Source: Roseomonas sp. OT10 (GTDB lineage Bacteria; Pseudomonadota; Alphaproteobacteria; Acetobacterales; Acetobacteraceae). From it: 64,000 nucleotides of DNA. The first letter of the stretch is position 1, and every line of letters starts with the position of its first letter. The notes below the pieces were generated by a model that ran no database searches, was not told the origin of the DNA, and was given only the letters and a program-made list of their open reading frames with translations. The stretch lies in NCBI RefSeq assembly GCF_020991085.1, contig NZ_CP087719.1:4360001-4424000 (forward strand), read 5' to 3'. Both the position numbers and the translations under genes were made by a program. Below, piece after piece: positions 1 to 6,962 of this stretch.

Positions 1-93
1 TCCGCGAGGGACGCGGCGATGCGGCGCGAAAGACACCGCCGGACCGCCCCGCGGCCCCTCTCGGACGGGCCCCAAGCACCCGCTTCCGCCTGA
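1..93 (+). CDS. C-terminal end of an unidentified upstream gene (partial)
   Basis: Frame 1 is open from the window edge to a TGA at 91-93 and gives a 30-residue basic, proline-rich tail. The next gene starts 14 bases later with the ribosome-binding sequence CAGGAG between them, so this is probably the last part of the preceding gene in the same transcript. The tail has no recognisable motif. It could equally be read-through in GC-rich DNA with few stops. Confidence 0.35.
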   Translation, partial: SARDAAMRRERHRRTAPRPLSDGPQAPASA

Positions 94-107
94 GGCCCAG
101 GAGAGCC

Positions 108-863
108 ATGCCGCAGACGACGCCCCCTGCCCCGGCCGCGCCGCATCCGCCGCTGCCGGGATACTATGGCGCCCCGATCGCGCGGGTGGGCTTCCTGCGG
201 CAGCTCTTCGACGACACCGCCCCGCAATACGACCGGATCAACCGGATCTTCTCGCTGGGCACCGGCGGCTGGTACCGGCGCAAGGCGCTGGCCCGGGCCG
301 GGCTGCGGCCGGGGCAGCGCGTGCTGGACGTGGCGGTGGGGACCGGGCTGGTGGCGCGGGAGGCGGTGCGGCTGACCGGGGAGCCGGACGCCGTGCTCGG
401 GCTGGACCCGAGCGGCGGCATGCTGGCCGAGGCGCGGCGCCACCTGCCCATCCCCCTGATCCAGGGCCGCGCGGAGGCGCTGCCCCTGCCCGCGGAGAGC
501 ATCGACTTCCTCTCCATGGGCTACGCCCTGCGCCACGTCGCCGACCTGGACGTCGCCTTCGCCGAGTTCCACCGCGTGCTGCGCCCCGGCGGCACCGTCC
601 TGCTGCTGGAGATCGGCCGGCCGGACGGAGCCTTCGCCCATGCCGCGGCCCGCACCTACCTGGGCCGCGTGGTCCCCGCCCTCTCCCGCCTCACCGCCCC
701 GCGCGCCGGAACGCTGATGGGGTACTACTGGGACACGATCGAGGCCTGCGTCCCGGCCGCCACCATCCTCCGGCACCTGTCGCGGCAAGGCTTCGCCGAG
801 GTCCGCTGCGAGACCGCCCTGGGCCTCTTCCGCGCCTACACCGCCCGGCGCCCGGGGGCGTGA
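108..863 (+). CDS. UbiE/COQ5-type class I SAM methyltransferase
   Basis: A 251-residue SAM-dependent methyltransferase. The N-terminal FDDTAPQYDRINRIFSLG block (about 34-51) is typical of UbiE/MenG enzymes. Motif I is VLDVAVGTG (about 72-80) and the later block is FHRVLRPGG (about 147-155). UbiE proteins methylate quinone precursors. Here the gene begins a run with an acyl carrier protein, ligase, dehydratase and exporter, so it may instead methylate an aryl group of an aryl polyene; that is inference. The ATG at 108 follows AGGAG at good spacing. It is a complete methyltransferase of normal length. Confidence 0.8.
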   Translation: MPQTTPPAPAAPHPPLPGYYGAPIARVGFLRQLFDDTAPQYDRINRIFSLGTGGWYRRKALARAGLRPGQRVLDVAVGTGLVAREAVRLTGEPDAVLGLDPSGGMLAEARRHLPIPLIQGRAEALPLPAESIDFLSMGYALRHVADLDVAFAEFHRVLRPGGTVLLLEIGRPDGAFAHAAARTYLGRVVPALSRLTAPRAGTLMGYYWDTIEACVPAATILRHLSRQGFAEVRCETALGLFRAYTARRPGA

Positions 864-1062
864 GGGGTCGCACCCGCGCCCTGGGGCTCGCTCGCCCCCC
901 CGCGGGCCCGGCCTTCGCCGGCCAGCCGCGCCGCGGGGGAGCGCCACGCCGCCGCGCGGGCCGCCGCGGCGGCGTTGCCGCCCGGAATCGCCGCCCGCAT
1001 AGTTCCGTGCCTGACCGAACGGAATTCCGTCCCGCCGTGTGCCCTGCCCGAGCTGCCGCCCT

Positions 1063-1107
1063 GACAGCCCCCCACATGACAGCCCCCGACCGGACAGCCC
1101 CCACCCC
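1063..1107 (+). repeat. 15-bp tandem repeat over a start codon
   Basis: Three consecutive 15-bp units begin at 1063, 1078 and 1093, each starting GACAGCCCCC. They span the likely ATG (1076) of the next gene and, read in its frame, give the five-residue repeat TAPHM/TAPDR/TAPTP. Because the period is a multiple of three, copy-number change would shift or duplicate possible starts without changing frame. Confidence 0.7.
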
Positions 1108-1774
1108 TGTCCCCCTTGCCGACCCCGACGCGCTGGTCGCCGCCGTCGCCTCGCGCTACGGCAAGGCCTCGCGCTTCGCGCAGGGCTACGTGCGGTCCAA
1201 GCTGCGGCGCGACCCGGCGACGGCGGCGATCCTCGCGGCGGCGGAGGCGGCGGGGGGCTTCGGCCACCTGGCCGATCTCGGCTGCGGCCGGGGGCAGCTC
1301 GCCCTGGCCCTGCTCCTGGCGGGGCGGGCGGAGTCCGTCGCGGGCCTGGACCTGGACGCGGCGAAGATCGGCGAGGCGCGCGAGGCGGCACGGGGACTGC
1401 CGGCCTGCTTCACGGCCGCCGACCTGTCCCGCGCCCCGGTGCCGGCCAGCGACACGGTGATGCTGGTGGACGTGCTGTACCAGATGCCGGAGGCAGCACA
1501 GCACGCCCTGCTGGGACGGGTGGCCGCGGCGGCGCGGCGGCGCGTGGTGATCCGCGCCTTCGATCCGGATGCGGGCTGGCGGACCCGGGTGGGACGCGCC
1601 ATGGAAGTCGCGAACCGCGCCCTGCGCGGGGCGCGGGAGGCGTCGATCCGGCCCCTGTCGCTGCCCGCGCTCGCGGCGCCGCTGACGGCGGCGGGCTTCG
1701 CCGTGCGGGTGAGCCCCTGCTGGGCCGGGACGCCGCTGCCCAACGTGCTGCTGGTGGCGGAGCGCCCGGCATGA
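1076..1774 (+). CDS. Class I SAM-dependent methyltransferase
   Basis: About 232 residues with a clear SAM-binding motif I, LADLGCGRG (about 61-69), a following LDLDAAKIGEAR acidic-loop strand, and a hydrophobic post-motif strand VMLVDVLYQM. The substrate cannot be read from the sequence. Small methyltransferases of this type occur in aryl polyene loci, which fits the neighbours. The ATG at 1076 lies inside a 15-bp tandem repeat and has no good ribosome-binding site, so a GTG at 1007 is an alternative. The stop overlaps the ATG of the next gene (ATGA), indicating translational coupling. Confidence 0.65.
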   Translation: MTAPDRTAPTPVPLADPDALVAAVASRYGKASRFAQGYVRSKLRRDPATAAILAAAEAAGGFGHLADLGCGRGQLALALLLAGRAESVAGLDLDAAKIGEAREAARGLPACFTAADLSRAPVPASDTVMLVDVLYQMPEAAQHALLGRVAAAARRRVVIRAFDPDAGWRTRVGRAMEVANRALRGAREASIRPLSLPALAAPLTAAGFAVRVSPCWAGTPLPNVLLVAERPA

Positions 1775-2631
1775 GCCGCCCCTGCCGCACCGCCCCCGCC
1801 CTGGGCCTCCTGGCCCTGCTCGCCGCCGGCCCCGTGGCGGCGCAGGAGGTCCGCCTGCCGGTCTTCGAGGCGGGGATCGGCGGCGCGGCCGCCTGGGTGC
1901 CGGACTACCCGGCCGCCGGGCAGAACCACCTCCAGGCCATCCCCGTGCCCTACGTCATCTATCGCGGCCAGATCCTGCGCAGCGACGACCAGGGGGTCCG
2001 GGGGCGCGTCTACAGCTCCGACAGCATCGGGCTCGACCTCAGCTTCTCCGGCGCCTTCCCCTCCTCCTCCTCGGACAACAGGGCGCGCGAGGGGATGCCG
2101 GACCTGGACTGGCAGGGCGAGGTGGGGCCGGCGCTGCGCCTGACCCTGTGGCGCGATCCCGGCGCGGCGCGGCGGATCAACCTGGAGCTGCCGGTGCGCG
2201 CGGTCTTCTCGACCGACCTCTCCTCGATCCACTTCCGCGGCGTGGTCTTCTCGCCCGAGCTGGCCTTCGAGCAGCGCGGCCTGCGCTTCGCCGGCGACAG
2301 GCTGCGCGCCGGCATCGGGCCGATCGTCGCGACCGAGCGGCTGATGGACTACTTCTACGAGGTGGAGCCGCGCTACGTCCGGCCCGGCCGCCCGGCCTAT
2401 GACGCGGAGGGCGGCTATCTCGGCACCCGCCTGCAGTTCTCCTACCGGGTGCCGCTGAACCCGCGGGTCTCCGTCTATGGCGGCGGACGGGTGGAGTCCT
2501 TCCACGGCGCGGCCAACCGCGACAGCCCGCTGTTCCGCGACAACTGGAACGTCTCCGCCGCCATCGGCATCGCCTGGTCCTTCTACCAGTCGGAGGCGAC
2601 GGTCGCCTCCGCCGCCGACCCCTTCGACTGA
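1771..2631 (+). CDS. MipA/OmpV family outer-membrane protein
   Basis: A 286-residue protein with a signal peptide ending near LAAGPVAAQ (about 23), then a beta-rich region of repeated aromatic strands typical of MipA/OmpV, such as the AAWVPDYPAAGQN start and a final FRDNWNVSAAIGIAWSF strand. The family forms outer-membrane beta barrels; in Escherichia coli MipA interacts with peptidoglycan enzymes, while others act as porin-like channels. Start at 1771 overlaps the preceding stop by four bases. Its place in an exported-lipid locus suggests an envelope role, but the sequence shows no direct link to polyene export. Confidence 0.8.
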   Translation: MSRPCRTAPALGLLALLAAGPVAAQEVRLPVFEAGIGGAAAWVPDYPAAGQNHLQAIPVPYVIYRGQILRSDDQGVRGRVYSSDSIGLDLSFSGAFPSSSSDNRAREGMPDLDWQGEVGPALRLTLWRDPGAARRINLELPVRAVFSTDLSSIHFRGVVFSPELAFEQRGLRFAGDRLRAGIGPIVATERLMDYFYEVEPRYVRPGRPAYDAEGGYLGTRLQFSYRVPLNPRVSVYGGGRVESFHGAANRDSPLFRDNWNVSAAIGIAWSFYQSEATVASAADPFD

Positions 2632-2647
2632 CCGCCGCAGGCCCTGC

Positions 2648-3916
2648 ATGGCCAACCCCCGGCTCGCCCTGCTGCTGATCGCGCTCGTCCTCGTCCTGCT
2701 GCCCTGGCTGCTCTGGCGGCTGCGCGCCGTGCGCGCGGTCGCGCCGCTGGCCGTGGTGCAGATCCTGGCCGGGGTGCTGCTGGGCCCCTCCGGGCTGGGG
2801 CGGCTGGCGCCCGACTGGCACGCGGCGCTGTTCCCGCCCCCGGTGCTGGGCGCGCTCTCCGGCCTCGCGACGCTGGGGGTGGTGCTCTACGTGCTGGTCA
2901 GCGGGCTGCACCTCGACCTCGCCACGCTGCGCGACGGCGCGCGCCGGCTCGCCGCCCCGGCGCTGGGCAGCATGCTGCTGCCACTGGCCCTCGGGGCGGG
3001 GGCGGCGGCCTGGATCGCGGGCGCGGTGCCCGGCGCGCTGGGGCCGCGCGGGGACCTGCCGGGCTTCGTCGCGGCCATCGCCCTGTGCCTCGCGGTCACC
3101 GCCCTGCCGGTGCTGGCCGCCATCCTGCGGGAGATGGGGCTGATCGCCGGGCGGCTGGGGCAGACGGCCCTGGCCCTCGCCGCGCTGAACGATGCCGCGC
3201 TGTGGCTGCTGATCGCCGTGACCCTGGCCCTGTCCCATGGCAGCGGGGCGGAGGCGCTGCGGGTCACCGGGCTGGCGGCGCTCTGGGTGGCGGCGCTGGG
3301 CTGGGGCGCGCGGCCGCTGCTGGCGCGGCTGGCGGCGCGCCACCCCGAGCCCGGGACGATGCTGGTGGTCGCCCTGGCGGTCACCTTCGCGTCCGCCGCG
3401 GCGGCCGAGGCGATCGAGATGGGCTACATCATCGGCGCCTTCGCCGCCGGCACGGTGATCCCCGCCGCCTGGCGCGCCCCGCTGCTGGCGCGGCTGGAAC
3501 CGCTGGTGGCCGCGGCGCTGCTGCCCTTCTTCTTCGTCTTCACCGGGCTGCGCGCGCTGATCGAGCCGGATTCGGCGGCCTTCCTCGGCCTGCTGGCGGT
3601 GGTCACGGCGGCGACGGTGGTGGGCAAGGTCGCCGGCACCGCGCTGCCGGCCCGCTGGACGGGCGAGCCCTGGCCCTCGGCCCTGGCACTGGGTGCGCTG
3701 ATGCAGGCCAAGGGGCTGATGGAGGTGGTGGTGCTGGCGGTGCTGCTGGAGGCGGGGCTGATCGGCCAGCCGGTCTTCTCCGCCCTGGTCGCGATGGCGA
3801 TCCTCTGCACCGTGGCCGCCACCCCGCTGGCCCGGCTGGCCCTGGCCCGCGGCGCGGCACCGGCCCCGCCGGGGGCCACCCGTTCGGAGGGTGCCGCGGG
3901 GCCTGTCACAGTCTAG
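2648..3916 (+). CDS. Kef-type (CPA2) cation:proton antiporter
   Basis: A 422-residue polytopic membrane protein with about 12 hydrophobic segments and the family pattern VVQILAGVLLGPSGLG near residue 40. It ends soon after the last membrane segment, so the cytoplasmic TrkA-N/RCK nucleotide-binding domain of KefB/KefC is absent. The likely role is exchange of monovalent cations for protons at the inner membrane. It follows the porin-like gene by 16 bases. An antiporter is not a usual member of aryl polyene loci, so this may be a passenger gene or may serve proton balance for the MMPL exporter; that is inference. Confidence 0.75.
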   Translation: MANPRLALLLIALVLVLLPWLLWRLRAVRAVAPLAVVQILAGVLLGPSGLGRLAPDWHAALFPPPVLGALSGLATLGVVLYVLVSGLHLDLATLRDGARRLAAPALGSMLLPLALGAGAAAWIAGAVPGALGPRGDLPGFVAAIALCLAVTALPVLAAILREMGLIAGRLGQTALALAALNDAALWLLIAVTLALSHGSGAEALRVTGLAALWVAALGWGARPLLARLAARHPEPGTMLVVALAVTFASAAAAEAIEMGYIIGAFAAGTVIPAAWRAPLLARLEPLVAAALLPFFFVFTGLRALIEPDSAAFLGLLAVVTAATVVGKVAGTALPARWTGEPWPSALALGALMQAKGLMEVVVLAVLLEAGLIGQPVFSALVAMAILCTVAATPLARLALARGAAPAPPGATRSEGAAGPVTV

Positions 3917-3957
3917 ACACGCCAGACAACCATAAGAGCCGGGAGTACGCTCGCTGG

Positions 3958-3986
3958 TTGATCTTTCAAAGAGTTTCGCTGATGTT
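3958..3986 (+). promoter_or_regulatory. Candidate sigma-70 promoter before the acyl carrier protein
   Basis: The stretch 3917-4047 is clearly poorer in GC than its surroundings. It contains TTGATC (3958-3963), a 17-base spacer and GATGTT (3981-3986), resembling -35/-10 boxes. It would start a transcript just before the acyl carrier protein gene. The -10 match is weak and the site is untested. Confidence 0.3.
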
Positions 3987-4047
3987 CTGGTTCAATCTCG
4001 AATGTTCCGTCCCAGTTTCCGAGACGGTTCCGGCGGAGGCGCCTTCG

Positions 4048-4344
4048 GTGAGTTCGACGCTGACAACCCGGGACGACGCCCCTGCGGCCTCGCCGCTGGA
4101 GGCCGAGGTGGCGGCCCTGATCGTCGAGGCTCTGCACCTGGAGGTCGCGCCCGAGGCGATCGACCCGGTGGCGCCCCTCTTCGGCGAGGGGCTGGGGCTG
4201 GATTCCATCGACGCGCTCGAGATCGCCCTTGCCGTCTCCCGCCGCTACGGTTTCCAGCTGCGCTCGGACGACGAGCGCAACCATCGCATCTTCGCCTCGC
4301 TGCGTAGCCTGGCCTCGCATATCGAGACCAGCCGGGCGCGCTGA
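4048..4344 (+). CDS. Acyl carrier protein (aryl-polyene type)
   Basis: A 98-residue acyl carrier protein with the phosphopantetheine site GLGLDSIDALE; the serine of DSID is the attachment point. Such proteins hold the growing polyene chain for the ketosynthases. I chose the GTG at 4048 because GGAGG lies eight bases upstream. The in-frame ATG at 3982 would add 22 residues that do not look like a carrier-protein N-terminus. Aryl polyene loci normally encode two carrier proteins; only one is here, so a second may lie upstream of the window. It is followed three bases later by the membrane protein gene. Confidence 0.85.
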   Translation: MSSTLTTRDDAPAASPLEAEVAALIVEALHLEVAPEAIDPVAPLFGEGLGLDSIDALEIALAVSRRYGFQLRSDDERNHRIFASLRSLASHIETSRAR

Positions 4345-4347
4345 GGC

Positions 4348-4968
4348 ATGGACCCGGACCGCCTGCCGGCAGGGCTGGGGCCATGGCCGGCGACGGTGCC
4401 CGCTCCATGCCCTGCGCATGCAGACCCAAGTCAGGCGGGCCTCGCGGACGGGCAGGCCCGTCCGCTGCCGATGCTGCTTTCCCTGCTGGCCGGCCCGCCC
4501 CGCACCCGTCCCTGGCGCGCCGCGGCGGCGCTGGCGCTGGCGCTCCTGTTCCTGGCCGCGCCGGCCCTCGCGGCCTGGCTGTTCCATGCCGGGACCATGC
4601 TGGGGATGGCGCTGCTCGCCGCCCATTTCGGCCTGACGCTCCGCCGGGGACAGGAGCCGCTGATCGCCCGCTACAGCCGCTTCGACTTCGGCCACCTGCC
4701 GCCGGAATGCGCCGCCTATGCGCGCGGGCTGACGGCGTTCTGGGCGGTGCTGCTGGGCCTCGGCGCGCTGGTGCAGGTCCTGCCGCTGGCGGGCGTGGCG
4801 CCGGCCGTGCCGGCGCCGGTGCTGACGGGCGGGATGCTGCTGCTCTGCACGCTGCTCTTCCTGGGCGAGCACGTGGTCCGCAGCCTCCGCTTTCCGCAGT
4901 ACGGCCGCGCCACGCCCTGGCGCACCTGCCGCGCCATCCTTTCCGCCACCGCCGCCGGACGCGCGTGA
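4348..4968 (+). CDS. Small inner-membrane protein of aryl polyene loci (COG4648-like)
   Basis: A 206-residue protein. The first 45 residues are low-complexity; four or five hydrophobic segments follow, including ALALALLFLAAPALAAWLF and LLLCTLLFLGEHVVR. The YSRFDFGHLP block near residue 108 resembles the COG4648 membrane proteins found between the carrier proteins and the ligase in aryl polyene clusters. Its position, exactly between an acyl carrier protein and an AMP-forming ligase, supports this assignment. Its biochemical role is not known. The true start may be the internal ATG at the LLSLLAG segment. Confidence 0.6.
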   Translation: MDPDRLPAGLGPWPATVPAPCPAHADPSQAGLADGQARPLPMLLSLLAGPPRTRPWRAAAALALALLFLAAPALAAWLFHAGTMLGMALLAAHFGLTLRRGQEPLIARYSRFDFGHLPPECAAYARGLTAFWAVLLGLGALVQVLPLAGVAPAVPAPVLTGGMLLLCTLLFLGEHVVRSLRFPQYGRATPWRTCRAILSATAAGRA

Positions 4969-4975
4969 CCGCCCC

Positions 4976-6376
4976 ATGATCGAGACCGCGCCAACCGGCA
5001 CCGCGCCGCTGACCATCCGCGGGCCGGAGGAGATCCTCTTCCGCCGCGGCGCCGCCCCCGTGACCGTGGGCGCCTTCCTGGCCGACGTGGCGGCGCTGGC
5101 CGCGCGCCTGCCGGACCGGGCGGAGGTGCTGAATCTCTGCGGCGACCGCTACCTGGCGCTGGTCGGCTTCGCCGCCGCCCTGTCGCGCGGGCAGGTCACG
5201 CTGCTCTCTGCCGACCGCTCGGAGCGGCGCCAGCGCGAGCTGGCCGCGCGCTTCCCCGGCGCCTATGCCCTGACGGACGGGCTGCTGCCGGACGGCGCCT
5301 CCCCGGCCACCTCGCCGGAGGTGGGCGGGGGCGGGCCGCTGCCGATGGTCGTGGTCGCGGCGACGGATGCGCCGGGCGGCCCGGCCCCCAACCCGGCCAT
5401 CCCGCTCGACCGCATCGCCGTGATCGGCTTCACCTCCGGCAGCACGGGCGAGCCGGCGGCGCACCCCAAGAGCTGGCACGCCCTGGTCGCCGCGGCCGGG
5501 GCCGCCGCCGCGCGCTTCGGGCTGGAGCGCGGCCATCCGGGCGGCGAGGCGACGCTGGTCGCCACCGTCCCGCCGCAGCACATGTACGGCTTCGAGACCA
5601 CCCTGGTCCTGCCGCTGCACGCCGGCACCGCCAGCCATGCCGGGCCGCATTTCTACCCGGTCGAGGTGGCCGAGGCGCTGGCCGCCGCCCCCGGCCGCCG
5701 GGTGCTGGTGACCACGCCGCTGCAGATGCGCGCCCTGCTCGGCTCGGGCGCGGCGCTGCCGCCGGTCGAGGCGGTGATCTCCGCCACCGCCCCGCTGTCG
5801 CCCGCGCTCGCCGATTCCGCCGAGCAGGCGTGGGGCACGCGGGTGCTGGAGATCTACGGCGCCACGGAGGTCGGCTCCATCGCCAGCCGGCGCACGGTGG
5901 GGGGGGAGGAATGGCGCCCCTACCGCGGCGTCGTGCTGCACCCGGCCGGCGAGGACGCCGTCGAGGCCGAGGTGCCCGGCATGCCCGCCCGCGTCCCCCT
6001 GGCCGATGCGATGTCGCTGCGGCCCGATGGCTGCTTCCGCCTGCTCGGCCGGCGCTCGGACGTGGTGAAGCTGGGCGGCAAGCGCGCCTCCCTGGCCGGG
6101 CTGAACCGCCTGCTGGCCGAGGTCGAGGGCGTGCAGGACGGCGTCTTCGTCGCGCCCGAGGACCTGGACCGCAACCCCTCCGCCCGCCTCGCCGCCTATG
6201 TCGTGGCGCCCGGCCGCACCCCGGCCGATATCCTGGCCGCGCTCCGTCCGCAGTTGGAGCCGGTCTTCCTGCCGCGGCCGGTGGTGATGCTGGACGCCCT
6301 GCCGCGCGACCCGGTGGGCAAGCTGACCCGACGCGCCCTGGCCCTGCTGCGCCAGGGCACGGCGGACCCCGGCTGA
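4976..6376 (+). CDS. AMP-forming acyl/aryl ligase of the aryl polyene locus
   Basis: A 466-residue ANL-superfamily adenylating enzyme. It has the P-loop-like TSGSTGEPAAHPKS (about 153-166), the YGATEVGS adenylate motif (about 296-303), the hinge KLGGKRASL (about 363) and the C-terminal DPVGKLTRRA with the catalytic lysine (about 447). It is shorter than acyl-CoA synthetases, as aryl polyene ligases are. The likely reaction is ATP-dependent loading of an aryl acid, such as a 4-hydroxybenzoate or coumarate-type starter, onto the carrier protein; the substrate is inferred from context. The dehydratase gene starts three bases after its stop. Confidence 0.8.
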   Translation: MIETAPTGTAPLTIRGPEEILFRRGAAPVTVGAFLADVAALAARLPDRAEVLNLCGDRYLALVGFAAALSRGQVTLLSADRSERRQRELAARFPGAYALTDGLLPDGASPATSPEVGGGGPLPMVVVAATDAPGGPAPNPAIPLDRIAVIGFTSGSTGEPAAHPKSWHALVAAAGAAAARFGLERGHPGGEATLVATVPPQHMYGFETTLVLPLHAGTASHAGPHFYPVEVAEALAAAPGRRVLVTTPLQMRALLGSGAALPPVEAVISATAPLSPALADSAEQAWGTRVLEIYGATEVGSIASRRTVGGEEWRPYRGVVLHPAGEDAVEAEVPGMPARVPLADAMSLRPDGCFRLLGRRSDVVKLGGKRASLAGLNRLLAEVEGVQDGVFVAPEDLDRNPSARLAAYVVAPGRTPADILAALRPQLEPVFLPRPVVMLDALPRDPVGKLTRRALALLRQGTADPG

Positions 6377-6379
6377 CCC

Positions 6380-6685
6380 ATGCCCGACACCACTCCGGAG
6401 GTCCGCTCGGCCCGGCTGGTCGTGCCGGCCTCGCACCCCTGCCTGCCCGGGCATTTCCCGGGGAATCCCGTGGTGCCCGGCGTGGTGCTGCTCGACGCCG
6501 TGCTGGAGGCGACGCGCGCGGCCGGCTGGGGCCCGGCGACCCGCCTGCTCCGCGCCAAGTTCACCGCGCCGGTGCGGCCGGAGGAGGAGGTAGCCATCCG
6601 CCTGGAACGCCGCGCCCCGGGGCGCGTGACCTTCGCCTGCGAGCGCGAGGGCGCCACGGTGCTGGCGGGAGAGCTGGCGGCGTGA
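6380..6685 (+). CDS. Hotdog-fold 3-hydroxyacyl-ACP dehydratase
   Basis: A 101-residue single hotdog domain. The motif HPCLPGHFPGNPVVPGVV (about 18-35) matches the FabZ/FabA active-site loop with its catalytic histidine in HFPG. FabZ proteins carry a second catalytic acidic residue on the central helix, and here LLDAVLEATR fits. It would remove water from the 3-hydroxy intermediate in each polyene extension. Aryl polyene loci usually have such a short dehydratase directly after the ligase, as here. It is shorter than FabZ (about 150), consistent with the short family. Confidence 0.8.
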   Translation: MPDTTPEVRSARLVVPASHPCLPGHFPGNPVVPGVVLLDAVLEATRAAGWGPATRLLRAKFTAPVRPEEEVAIRLERRAPGRVTFACEREGATVLAGELAA

Positions 6686-6700
6686 GGCGTGGCGCTCTCC

Positions 6701-6943
6701 CCCGGGGAAAAGGCACTGCCTTTCCCCCGACACCCCCTATCCGCCAGGAGCAGAGCCCCTGGCCCCCCGTTCACGGTGACGTCGTGCGCCGGGGAGCCTG
6801 GCTCCCCGGCGAGTTCGGCCTCGGCACGCGCGGCCCTGTCTTGGCCTGCATGGCCGCCGGTGGCGGACTCCCGCCGGGGTCCGGAGCCCGGCTGTGGCCC
6901 CGGCGGAGGGGGGTAGCCGGGGGAGGCGCCGCCTCCCCCCGGG
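6701..6943 (+). repeat. Structured intergenic repeat, copy A (shortened)
   Basis: This gene-free stretch holds a shortened copy of the element also seen at 10901 and 18035. In order: hairpin 1 (6704-6726, arms GGGGAAAAGGC/GCCTTTCCCC); a CCAGG...CCTGG stem near 6752; hairpin 3 (6787-6811, perfect arms CGCCGGGGAGC/GCTCCCCGGCG); the GTGGCCCCGG block near 6894; and a terminal perfect hairpin (6919-6939, GGGGGAGGC/GCCTCCCCC). Stem changes relative to other copies are compensatory. It lies between two genes on the same strand, so it may attenuate transcription. Confidence 0.75.
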
Positions 6944-6962
6944 CCACGGGACACCACGTCGC

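Noticed and set aside
3982-4047. N-terminal extension of the acyl carrier protein from ATG 3982
   Set aside because: The extra 22 residues overlap the AT-richer promoter-like region and do not resemble a carrier protein, and GGAGG supports the GTG at 4048.
3992-6733. A 913-codon open frame on the minus strand opposite the ligase genes
   Set aside because: Its product is low-complexity Arg/Gly/Gln-rich and lies opposite well-supported plus-strand genes. Long antisense frames are expected at this GC content.
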